64,000 nucleotides of DNA, taken from contig CAJXVS010000004.1 in assembly GCA_913061265.1 (NCBI GenBank), forward strand, positions 1-64,000, read 5' to 3'. Position 1 is the first letter of the stretch; every line of letters starts with the position of its first letter. The DNA comes from an uncultured Halobacteriovorax sp. GTDB lineage: Bacteria; Bdellovibrionota; Bacteriovoracia; Bacteriovoracales; Bacteriovoracaceae. The notes below the pieces were generated by a model. It had not been told where the DNA came from. It worked only from the letters and a program-made list of their open reading frames with translations, and searched no databases. The position numbers were made by a program, and so were the translations under genes. Positions 1 to 7,447 of this stretch are shown piece by piece.

Positions 1-25
1 GCTCGGAGATGTGTATAAGAGACAG
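1..25 (+). other. Nextera (Tn5) adapter remnant, not genomic
   Basis: The first 25 bases match the 3' part of the Illumina Nextera read-2 adapter as known from the kit: a GCTCGG lead followed by the 19-base Tn5 mosaic end AGATGTGTATAAGAGACAG. Genomic sequence seems to start at base 26. The contig edge is therefore a library artefact, and this stretch should be trimmed and not read as biology. Confidence 0.95.
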
Positions 26-69
26 ATATAAACGTAAATAAATTCCTCTTAAATGGTGATGGATTCTCA

Positions 70-291
70 ATGCATATTAAAGAATTAGAGTTCAATTTAG
101 AAGATCAGCGCTTTTCTCAAAGTTCGAAGATTCAGTCTTTTGGAAACTGGGATGGCTTTTCTCTCGGACAAAAACGAGCTTTTAAAACTAAAACCAGAAG
201 AACTCTTTTAGGCCCTAAGGCCACTGACCTGATCAAAGAGTTCTCCCTTTATCGTTTTGAACATAGCTTTAAAAAAGTTGGTGGCAAATGA
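70..291 (+). CDS. Small basic protein of unknown function upstream of PLD-like gene
   Basis: A 73-residue, Lys/Arg- and Phe-rich soluble protein with no signal peptide, membrane segment or recognised motif. A purine-rich stretch (GGTGATGG) lies about 10 bases before the ATG and could serve as ribosome binding site. The stop codon overlaps the ATG of the next gene (288), the ATGA-type junction common in translationally coupled pairs, which is the main support for a real gene. Upstream sequence is lost at the contig edge, so the promoter and any earlier operon members are unknown. Function is not inferred. Confidence 0.55.
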   Translation: MHIKELEFNLEDQRFSQSSKIQSFGNWDGFSLGQKRAFKTKTRRTLLGPKATDLIKEFSLYRFEHSFKKVGGK

Positions 292-2072
292 AGCACCTCC
301 TTTTAAGTATCTTTCTTTTAAGCAACCTGGCCCTCGCCTCTGATATTAATATAAGAGATTCGATTGAGCTGCGAGAACTCTATCTAAAGACCTATCCTAC
401 TCTCTTTGGAAATCCATCTTACGCTCTTGAGAGTGAGTTTATAAAAACCTATAAAGTTCTAGATAAGAAAACAAAAAAGAAAGTGACCAAACTGATTAAG
501 AGCCTCGACCCTTATATTCCGGGCAAGTACTTAAGACCCTTAATCTATTGGAAGTATATTTCACCAAATCAATCGAGACTTGAAGAAGTCTTGCTTTCAA
601 TTCAAGTCAATAAACTCTCCGTCTTAAGAGACTATATCTTAACTCCTGACTCTAAAGAGAGGCTAAAGGCCTTAGATATATTAAGAGAGCTTATTCACGA
701 ACCAGAAGCGGAAGCTTCAAGTTTTTATTCTTATTCTAAGAATGACCTATCAGACAAAGCTGCCATTTTGGCCCGTATACAAGAAGATATTTTCTTCAAG
801 CAGGCCATGCTTGAAACAAAGCTCTTTACTATTAAGTTAGAAGAAGACCTGCAAGATATCGATAGCTATAGCCTTGATCCTTACGGACTAACTGTAGGAA
901 ACCAAGTGGAGTTGATTGATGATAATCAGGCCCATAATAAAAGAATAAAAGAGATGATTAAAAGCTCTAAAGAAACTGTCCTTATTGATATCTTTCAATT
1001 CACTAAAGGAAAGGGAGAGAGTTTCTCAAGGTTTCTTATCAATCAGGCCCTCATTAAAAAAGAAGGCTTCAAGCTTCTGATCCTTCATAATATGAAAGAT
1101 GAATTGATGCCTGACTTTGAATATCTCAAGAGAAAGATTGGGGAAGACCCAAGATTAGGAGAAAGAGTCACACTCCTTCAGAAAAAGAATCAAGCTCCCT
1201 CATCGAGAGATCATTCAAGACTTCTTCTTATTGATGGAAACTCCCCTAGCCCAGAAGCTTATTTTGGTAATACCAATTTGAGTGATGGTTATGCTAACGC
1301 CCTTTGGGTAAAGGGTCCTGCAGCCGCTCTCATTCAAGACTCTTATATTCAAGACATTAAAGCTGCCCTCAAAATTAAAAAGAATAAACTCTCTCAAAGC
1401 TCAAATATTCTAGAGTCCTTCATGATCAAAAGAGACCTCTACCCAGCGATGGGCCAATCCGTTCTACGAATCAACGAAGCAAGCGAGGATGGAAAGATTG
1501 TGAATGTGAGAAACTCCATCATCGATCTAATAAAAAAGTCTTCAATGCATATCTATATAGATCAACTCTTTCTCTATGACTCTTATATCGTCGATGCGCT
1601 TATCTTAAAGAAGAAGCTTCAGCCTTCGCTAAAGATTAAGATCATGCTTGATAATAATGAAAGCTTTGGCTTCAATGGATTTCCTAACAGCATCTTTATT
1701 CAAAAGATGAAAGACGCTGGGATTGAAATCCGAACGACTAAAACGGAAGGTAGGGGCTCTTTGAAAGCTCATAAAAAGATCTTAAGCTTTGATGGAAAGA
1801 CTCTTATTGTTGGCTCTTCAAACCTCACTCCTGAAGGTCTTCAAGGTAGCTCTAGAGAGTTAGGTGCAGTTGTTCACGATACTCATGAAACTTTAAGTTT
1901 CGAGAGGGACTTTGAAAAATCGTGGTCCAATAGAACTGAAACTCAGAAGATGAATATAGATCAATTTCGTTTTAAATTAGAAGAAGGATTTCTCAGTAAG
2001 ACTTGGTCAACTTTCATCAATGATTTTGCTGGAACAATACTTCGTTTTGGTATTATCAAAGACAAAGATTAA
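288..2072 (+). CDS. Secreted phospholipase D-like (HKD superfamily) protein
   Basis: A 594-residue exported protein with an N-terminal signal peptide (cleavage near residue 18) and two PLD-type phosphodiesterase motifs. The C-terminal one is canonical, HKKILSFDG (H495, K497, D502) followed by GSSNLT. The N-terminal one reads HSRLLLIDG (H309, R311) followed by GNTNLS, so Lys is replaced by Arg. PLD family enzymes use two HxK motifs joined in one active site to hydrolyse or transfer phosphodiester bonds, in phospholipids or nucleic acids; the substrate here is unknown. Residues 20-200 are helical and unassigned. The ATG overlaps the stop of the small gene upstream. The 3' end overlaps the convergent SDR gene by 4 bases. 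Confidence 0.85.
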   Translation: MKHLLLSIFLLSNLALASDINIRDSIELRELYLKTYPTLFGNPSYALESEFIKTYKVLDKKTKKKVTKLIKSLDPYIPGKYLRPLIYWKYISPNQSRLEEVLLSIQVNKLSVLRDYILTPDSKERLKALDILRELIHEPEAEASSFYSYSKNDLSDKAAILARIQEDIFFKQAMLETKLFTIKLEEDLQDIDSYSLDPYGLTVGNQVELIDDNQAHNKRIKEMIKSSKETVLIDIFQFTKGKGESFSRFLINQALIKKEGFKLLILHNMKDELMPDFEYLKRKIGEDPRLGERVTLLQKKNQAPSSRDHSRLLLIDGNSPSPEAYFGNTNLSDGYANALWVKGPAAALIQDSYIQDIKAALKIKKNKLSQSSNILESFMIKRDLYPAMGQSVLRINEASEDGKIVNVRNSIIDLIKKSSMHIYIDQLFLYDSYIVDALILKKKLQPSLKIKIMLDNNESFGFNGFPNSIFIQKMKDAGIEIRTTKTEGRGSLKAHKKILSFDGKTLIVGSSNLTPEGLQGSSRELGAVVHDTHETLSFERDFEKSWSNRTETQKMNIDQFRFKLEEGFLSKTWSTFINDFAGTILRFGIIKDKD

Positions 2073-2806
2073 GGCCTTGCCCCGGGAATCTTAAAGATAA
2101 GCCTATATAAAAACCTCGGCATCTTATCTAAGATCGTCACTAAGATCTTCATTCTAAAAGGAAAAACATAGAGAGGTCTCTTGCGAGCGATCGCCTTCTT
2201 AATCCTTCTCGCCCCTTCTTCAGCGTCCATCAAAAAAGGCATAGGATGCTTATTCTGTCTTGTTAAAGGAGTGTCGATAAAGCCAGGACAGATCGCTGTT
2301 ACATCATAGCCTTGCGGCGTTAAATCAATTGATAAGCTCTCACAAAGTTTTAGGACAGCAGACTTTGAAGCGCAGTAAGCACCAGCTCCAGGAAGCCCCA
2401 TAAAACCAGCAACAGAAGCGATCCCTACAAGATGACCTCTTCCCTGCTTCTTCATAATATTAAGCGCACCTTCAAAAGCATAAAGCACGCCATTCACATT
2501 AATATCAATGACATTTCTATAAGATTCAAAATTAGGCCAATTAGGTTTTGTGCCTTCACTGATTCCCGCATTAGCAATCAAAAGGTCAAGCTGACCTTTT
2601 GAGAAGTCTTCAATTGCTTTGAGAACTTCTTCACGCTTAGTCACATCAACATTAAAAGCTTCAGCTTTTGGATAAGTGCTAAGAAAGTCTTCAGGAAGTT
2701 TCTTTATATTTCGACCACAGACGGCAACTCTATGCCCTTCTTTTAAGTAGGCAATGGCCAAGCTTAGGCCAATCCCAGAAGTTCCACCTGTGATAAAGAT
2801 CTTCAT
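2069..2806 (-). CDS. SDR-family NAD(P)-dependent oxidoreductase
   Basis: A 245-residue classical short-chain dehydrogenase/reductase. The cofactor motif TGGTSGIG lies at residues 6-13, the NAG motif at 79-81 (LIANAGIS), and the catalytic Ser near 131 with YCASK (Y144, K148) completes the Ser-Tyr-Lys set. Length fits the family (about 250). A C-terminal extension (residues 205-245) is basic and hydrophobic, as in SDRs that associate with membranes and act on lipid substrates, but the substrate is not visible. Its ATG shares one base with the stop of the permease gene upstream (TAATG), so the two are translationally coupled. Confidence 0.9.
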   Translation of the reverse strand: MKIFITGGTSGIGLSLAIAYLKEGHRVAVCGRNIKKLPEDFLSTYPKAEAFNVDVTKREEVLKAIEDFSKGQLDLLIANAGISEGTKPNWPNFESYRNVIDINVNGVLYAFEGALNIMKKQGRGHLVGIASVAGFMGLPGAGAYCASKSAVLKLCESLSIDLTPQGYDVTAICPGFIDTPLTRQNKHPMPFLMDAEEGARRIKKAIARKRPLYVFPFRMKILVTILDKMPRFLYRLIFKIPGARP

Positions 2807-3852
2807 TAGTGACAGCCTGCTTTTTCTTTTTTCAACCTAGGCTGAATCTCTTCTTGAAAGATTCCCTTAAGAAGCATGGCAACTAAGATGACTGCCGAAG
2901 CGCTCTCCCACCATGCAGCTCCATGCCCATGGTCATGAGAAGCTATATTAAAACTGAGAGGCCAAGCGAAAGCTGTATAGGCATAATCAACTAAAACACT
3001 AAAGATAAGCGTCACCACAGCGATGGCCAAGATATTAATAAAGATACCTTTCTTACCAATATACTTTTGAAGAACTAATATATTGGCCAAGTTCGTAGCA
3101 GGCCCTGTTAAAAGAATAATAAGAGCAAGTCCTGGAGAGAGTCCCTTCATCATCAATGAAGCTGCAATAGGAGTCGTCGCCGACGCGCAGATATAAAGAG
3201 GAATACCAACGGCTAATAAGATAAAGCGCCCACCCCAACCATTTAAAGAGCCGATCCATTCTTCAGGAACAGCAAAACTAATCACGGCGCCTAAAACAAT
3301 TCCAAAGGCCAACCATAAAGAGATGTCATTAATAAGATTATGAAAGGCAAATTTAAAGCCCTTCTTAAAAGGATTCTCGATAGGAGCTTCAGCGGCTTTT
3401 TTAGTTTTACTACAACAGCTCGTCTTAATCTCTTCATCTTTATCTAGTTCAAAGTCATTAAAGAAGAACTGTAAGATCCCCGCAATAAAGGCCGAGAAAA
3501 AAGCGGCGACAGGTCTAATGATAGTCATCGGTAGATCCATCATGGCGTAAGTCATAGCGATTGAATCAATCCCAGACTCAGGCGTCGCAATCAAGAAACT
3601 AGAAGTGGCTCCATTACTGGCTCCACTCTTTCTTAGAGTAACAGCCGCGGGAATAACTCCACATGAACATAAAGGAAGAGGAATCCCCATAATTGCGGCT
3701 TTAAAGATAGAGCCAATAGTGTTTCCACCAAGAACCTTCTTAATCCTCTCAACAGTTATAAATCCATGTATTAGGCCAGCAACGGCGAGACCCAATAATA
3801 AAATCGGCGCCGTCGTTATAATATAATTCCAAAGTTCGGTGATAAAACTCAT
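2806..3852 (-). CDS. SO_0444-type Cu/Zn efflux permease (DUF318/UPF0718)
   Basis: A 348-residue integral membrane protein with about eight hydrophobic segments. It carries the family's signature PLPLCSCGVIP near residue 56, a second conserved block around residue 225 (ASATTPIAASL), a cytoplasmic CCSK cysteine pair near residue 146 and a His-rich loop (SHDHGHG) near residue 307. Relatives in the permease family PF03773 are linked to export of metals such as Cu/Zn or of arsenicals. Cys and His richness supports metal handling, but specificity is inference. It is first in a two-gene unit with the SDR and is transcribed away from the TSUP gene, leaving only 37 bases between the divergent starts. 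Confidence 0.82.
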   Translation of the reverse strand: MSFITELWNYIITTAPILLLGLAVAGLIHGFITVERIKKVLGGNTIGSIFKAAIMGIPLPLCSCGVIPAAVTLRKSGASNGATSSFLIATPESGIDSIAMTYAMMDLPMTIIRPVAAFFSAFIAGILQFFFNDFELDKDEEIKTSCCSKTKKAAEAPIENPFKKGFKFAFHNLINDISLWLAFGIVLGAVISFAVPEEWIGSLNGWGGRFILLAVGIPLYICASATTPIAASLMMKGLSPGLALIILLTGPATNLANILVLQKYIGKKGIFINILAIAVVTLIFSVLVDYAYTAFAWPLSFNIASHDHGHGAAWWESASAVILVAMLLKGIFQEEIQPRLKKEKAGCH

Positions 3853-3889
3853 ATTTGTCTTCCATTAATCCAACCCTTAAACTGGTTAG

Positions 3890-4705
3890 ATGTTCCTTCT
3901 CATCCTATCCCTTACGGGGGCCTTTGTCGGCATTCTCTCTGCATTTTTTGGTGTAGGCGGTGGTGTGTTAATTGTACCAGTCCTGTACACCCTCTTTCCG
4001 GAGTCCCCACCCTCACTTATTATAGGAACTTCCCTCACAGTGATCTTCTTCAACTCCATCGTGAATACTTTTAATTTTAGGCGCTTAGGTAGAAAGGTCC
4101 CCAACGATTGGGGAGCTCTTTTAGCAATTGGGATGATGATTGGCGTAATCATTTCAACCTATGTTGTGCAGCATATCGACCGCGAAACAGTTCGTCTTAT
4201 CTTCGCCCTCGTCCTCGTGGCGACAGGAATAAGAACCCTCTTCTTCAAAGCCCCAGCCGAAGAGAGCGATCAAATAAAAACCCTTAACAGCTTAGGCTAT
4301 TTTTACGCCTTCCTGACCGGCTTCGGCGGTGGAATGGTGGCCGGACTCACTGGACTCGGAGGCGGAATCATCATGGTCCCCATCCTCCTTACCATCCACA
4401 GGCTTCCACTACCTTATGTCCCGGCCTTCTCAAATTTCGCCATGATCGGAGGAACCCTAGTTGGAATGATCAGGTACGGCTTAATTGCGTCACCTCAGGC
4501 CATCACTGACGGAGTCTTTGCAAACCTCCAAGTCGGATCAGTACACGTAGGCATAGCCGCCATCATCTTTTTAAGTTCAACACTAACCAGCAAACTAGGC
4601 GTAAAGCTTAGTGGCACCGTTTCAAAAACCACTTCAAAGCGCCTTTTCGTCGTGCTGCTAATTGTCATGTCCGGAAAAATACTCTTTTCCATTTACGGTA
4701 GTTGA
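3890..4705 (+). CDS. TSUP (TauE/SafE) family transporter
   Basis: A 271-residue membrane protein with about eight hydrophobic helices and the duplicated glycine-rich motif of the TauE/SafE family: GVGGGVLIVPVL near residue 21 and GLGGGIIMVPIL near 160. The family exports sulfite, sulfoacetate or similar small organic anions; the substrate cannot be read from sequence. It is divergent from the metal permease gene. A second TSUP gene lies at 25585-26379. A tRNA-Asp promoter begins a few bases after its stop codon. Confidence 0.88.
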   Translation: MFLLILSLTGAFVGILSAFFGVGGGVLIVPVLYTLFPESPPSLIIGTSLTVIFFNSIVNTFNFRRLGRKVPNDWGALLAIGMMIGVIISTYVVQHIDRETVRLIFALVLVATGIRTLFFKAPAEESDQIKTLNSLGYFYAFLTGFGGGMVAGLTGLGGGIIMVPILLTIHRLPLPYVPAFSNFAMIGGTLVGMIRYGLIASPQAITDGVFANLQVGSVHVGIAAIIFLSSTLTSKLGVKLSGTVSKTTSKRLFVVLLIVMSGKILFSIYGS

Positions 4706-4712
4706 TTTTTTC

Positions 4713-4741
4713 TTGACTGGTCAGCCTCCGAACTATTATAT
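4713..4741 (+). promoter_or_regulatory. Probable sigma70-type promoter of tRNA-Asp
   Basis: TTGACT at 4713-4718 and a TATTATAT block at 4734-4741 give a -35/-10 pair with 15-17 bases between them, depending on which hexamer is used. It ends about 18 bases before the mature tRNA-Asp 5' end. Position and sequence fit, but no start site is known. Confidence 0.6.
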
Positions 4742-4759
4742 TCATTACACTTAATACGC

Positions 4760-4836
4760 GGGGGCGTAGTTAAGTTGGTTATAACGTCGCCCTGTCACGG
4801 CGAAGGCCGAGGGTTCGAGTCCCTTCGCTCCCGCCA
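4760..4836 (+). tRNA. tRNA-Asp (anticodon GTC)
   Basis: A 77-base cloverleaf with encoded CCA. The acceptor stem GGGGGCG (4760-4766) pairs with CGCTCCC (4826-4832), one G-T pair included. The anticodon loop CTGTCAC gives GTC, and the T loop reads TTCGAGT. The 3' 20 bases plus downstream sequence are duplicated at 12426, so this tRNA probably served as an integration target. Confidence 0.95.
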
Positions 4837-4890
4837 TTAACATTTAAAGAATGCATTATCGCCTCGTTTAATACGGGGCTTTTTTGTGCC
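4817..4890 (+). repeat. Direct repeat, left copy (tRNA-Asp 3' end plus terminator; attL-like)
   Basis: The 24 bases 4817-4840 (T-loop end, acceptor 3' strand, CCA and flanking ATTAA) are identical to 12426-12449. The next 50 bases, including the terminator, match 12450-12499 with about eight differences. Such a repeat of a tRNA 3' end on both sides of an accessory block is the usual mark of site-specific integration. Confidence 0.8.
4861..4885 (+). terminator. Rho-independent terminator of tRNA-Asp
   Basis: GCCTCG (4861-4866) pairs with CGGGGC (4874-4879), one G-T pair included, across a TTTAATA loop and is followed by six T. It sits 25 bases past the CCA end. Confidence 0.85.
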
Positions 4891-5050
4891 CAAAATCAGA
4901 GCGAAGGGGCTCGGACCCAATAGAGGGTTTGCCTACAGTATGTAGGTATTTCGCGAGAGGCAGGAGCCGGCAGCGAAAACTTCGCACCTTCACAAACTAT
5001 TTTTTGATATTCAAGTTTTAATACTCTTCGGGGTTTTAAGATATCTAAGA

Positions 5051-5080
5051 GCAGAATTTAACCCATTCTGCTTTTTTTTT
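5051..5080. terminator. Hairpin terminator inside left flank of the tRNA-Asp block
   Basis: GCAGAAT (5051-5057) pairs with ATTCTGC (5065-5071) and is followed by nine T on the plus strand. No gene reads into it from the left except the tRNA or an unseen RNA between 4890 and 5050, which is otherwise featureless to me. It lies 163 bases beyond the patatin stop, so it may also act weakly on the minus strand, where the T-run is missing. Confidence 0.6.
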
Positions 5081-5100
5081 GCCTTCTCCCAAAACAGTCA

Positions 5101-5123
5101 TGCTCCACCTTGCTCCACCGGAT
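5101..5123 (+). repeat. Inner direct repeat, left copy (tandem GCTCCACC motif)
   Basis: TGCTCCACCT followed by TGCTCCACCGGAT. It contains an internal tandem TGCTCCACC and recurs at 12295-12317 with one mismatch in 23. The two copies sit just inside both ends of the tRNA-Asp-bounded block, so they may be integrase arm sites or element ends. Confidence 0.6.
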
Positions 5124-5242
5124 TGAAATTTTCTTTAATTTTTAATGAATTAGAAACTTAATTTTTTGAAGAAAGGTGAGGAAAAACAAAGTCTCTTTTT
5201 TTAAAACCTACCCCATCTAGATTTTTATTATATGAGGTGGAG

Positions 5243-7366
5243 CTAGTAGAATTGATATCCAATCATGAGAAATCCGCTTCTACCATATTCATCATATTTT
5301 TTCTTAATATCGTTGATGAACCCAAATTTAAGATTCATCCGATCTAGCAATACAATGCTTGATGACAGTATTGCCACTCCTCCTGAGCAGTTAGAAGATG
5401 AGTACTCAAAGTTTTCTCGAAGACATTCCTGGCCTCCAAACCTATCTCTCTTTGAAAACTGATACCCAAGTTGAAATCCAAATGAGAAACGATACGCTAA
5501 TGAAGGGAAAAATAGGGGGGCATAACTAAACCCCACAGCGGGTGTTACTGCCAAATTATTTAATGATGATCCCAGATATGAATCTAAATCTAGAAAATGA
5601 ATAGAACTTTGAAGAGTTAAACTTTTCGATAAGCGCGATAAGCTAGTCGAGAAGCCAAACTCGAGATTAGTTCCAAAATTAAAGTAAGTAGAGTTAATGT
5701 CGACAGGTCGATATTGTAATCGTTTTAACAACTCAGTCTCCACAACACCAATCAAAATTTTTTCGGTAGGGCTTTGCTTAGAGCGAAGAGATTCGAATAT
5801 CTCCTTCTGAGATGCATAAACAAGGTCTGAACCATTTTTCTCATTAGGATATAATTTTGTTAACTGCCCATATTGATAGTTATGTAAATCAAGCAACCTT
5901 AAGATATAAGCTTCTTCAGTCTCTGATTTATTTTTTCTCCAATCATTACCCTTGCCTCTTTTTTTAATATAATCTGGCACAAATTCCTGATGTTCGCAGA
6001 AACTTTTTTTGTGATTCTGTTTTTGACAATAATTATAAATTCGATGAAGTGTGACATCATATAATGCTTTGATATTTTTAGTGAGTGTATCTATTTTTTT
6101 CTCACAAATCTCTTTAGATAATCGATTTTGATTCTTTACTGCTTCAATGCAATGAAACAGCACCCAGCCTTTTCGTTTTGGTAACTTCAGTTTTTTCTTT
6201 TTTGCTAAATTGAAGACAAGAGCTTTAGCATCACTCATTCCAAGAGAAAAATCAAAGACCCGAAAGTCTTTATCAAAAAATCCGAAGAAGGCGTACATGG
6301 GGGAACTCACGGGGGGGAAATCGCCGGACCTTACGTGTAGTCTTGAAGCAATTTTTGGTTCATTTTCAATAATTTTAGAAATTTCACGATTTCTAGAAAC
6401 ATCGATAAAGTCTATAAGATAATCAAAGACTAGTCCCAACAAGCCCTTTTCAGAAGGTTCAGGGTCTAGCTGAACCTCTTCTTCTAAAGATCTAAAGTTT
6501 GAAGAGTTAATATAAATATAATTGTATTCATTTTCTTTACCATCTTTTGATAATTCATATGATATCGCCTGACCAATTCCAAGAGGTGAATTGTCTAATA
6601 TCCCTCCATCTATAAAATTGGTATTGGTGGCATTTAATTTTTCACAACTTGTTATCGGATTAAAAATATCTCTTACACAGATCGGTAAGCTAACGGGCGA
6701 AGAGGCTACAGGAAAAGCACTTGTCGCAAACAAGGTTTTTTTAATTAATTCGAAATCGTTCTCAGGGCCTTCACCAAAAGGCAGAAGGACTTGCCTTTGA
6801 ACTTTTTTATTTAAGATAAAATTTGTAATTTTAGGAGGTACGCCTCTGCCTTTTCCTTCAATTTGTATTAAGATATGATCGCTCAACCCATTAACGGCGA
6901 AGGATTCTGATATTTTATACCTGTACTCCTTTTCATTCGTGACAGCCACGCCAAGAACATATTTACAATCTTTTTTAAATCCCGATAGAAAATTATCCTT
7001 GAGTTTCGAAAAAGGCTCTGCAAAAGCATCTCTTGTAAAAACATTTATTTTGGTAACCTTACTAGGGACAAATAACTTTTCTATCCCAACAGAAACCCAC
7101 ATTTTCCAAAAGATACTTTCTTCAGCGCGATCCTCTGGCTCAGAACATAATGAATCAATCATAATATATGAATTAATTCCACCAGCACTGGTGCCTGTAA
7201 AATGGCTCACATCTTTCATTTTATTCAATTTATGCATTTCGCTTAAATAATAAAGATAACCAGCTTCATAGGCACCAAGTGACACTCCTCCACTTGTTGT
7301 AATTGCAACATTAGCTAATAATATTTGTGGTAATGACAAAAAGAGAATCAATAATATTTTTTTCAT
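5243..7366 (-). CDS. Patatin-like phospholipase with C-terminal outer-membrane barrel-like region
   Basis: An exported serine lipase-like protein of about 707 residues. Numbered from the TTG at 7381, a signal peptide covers residues 1-24. The patatin core has the oxyanion loop GGVSLG (31-36), the nucleophile elbow GTSAGG (63-68, Ser65) and the catalytic Asp in DGGILDNSPLG near residue 260. I prefer the ATG at 7366, codon 6 of that frame, because it gives a compact signal peptide. The last 140 residues alternate hydrophobic and polar positions and end in GYQFY, a terminal aromatic typical of outer-membrane barrels, so it may be surface-anchored, loosely like type Vd patatins. No POTRA was recognised. 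It is third in the tps-like operon. Confidence 0.85.
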   Translation of the reverse strand: MKKILLILFLSLPQILLANVAITTSGGVSLGAYEAGYLYYLSEMHKLNKMKDVSHFTGTSAGGINSYIMIDSLCSEPEDRAEESIFWKMWVSVGIEKLFVPSKVTKINVFTRDAFAEPFSKLKDNFLSGFKKDCKYVLGVAVTNEKEYRYKISESFAVNGLSDHILIQIEGKGRGVPPKITNFILNKKVQRQVLLPFGEGPENDFELIKKTLFATSAFPVASSPVSLPICVRDIFNPITSCEKLNATNTNFIDGGILDNSPLGIGQAISYELSKDGKENEYNYIYINSSNFRSLEEEVQLDPEPSEKGLLGLVFDYLIDFIDVSRNREISKIIENEPKIASRLHVRSGDFPPVSSPMYAFFGFFDKDFRVFDFSLGMSDAKALVFNLAKKKKLKLPKRKGWVLFHCIEAVKNQNRLSKEICEKKIDTLTKNIKALYDVTLHRIYNYCQKQNHKKSFCEHQEFVPDYIKKRGKGNDWRKNKSETEEAYILRLLDLHNYQYGQLTKLYPNEKNGSDLVYASQKEIFESLRSKQSPTEKILIGVVETELLKRLQYRPVDINSTYFNFGTNLEFGFSTSLSRLSKSLTLQSSIHFLDLDSYLGSSLNNLAVTPAVGFSYAPLFFPSLAYRFSFGFQLGYQFSKRDRFGGQECLRENFEYSSSNCSGGVAILSSSIVLLDRMNLKFGFINDIKKKYDEYGRSGFLMIGYQFY

Positions 7367-7385
7367 AATCTTATAGTTCAAGTAA

Positions 7386-7424
7386 AGTGACCGGCTTAAG
7401 TAAACCTAAGCCTGAACTGTCACT
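7386..7424 (-). promoter_or_regulatory. Intergenic hairpin between large secreted protein and patatin genes
   Basis: AGTGAC (7386-7391) pairs with GTCACT (7419-7424) and GGCTTA (7393-7398) with TAAGCC (7407-7412), giving a two-part stem with an internal bulge in the 66-base gap. There is no T-run, so it looks like an mRNA processing or stability element and not a full terminator. Confidence 0.5.
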
Positions 7425-7447
7425 CTTGGTGAATGCGGAGCAAATAC

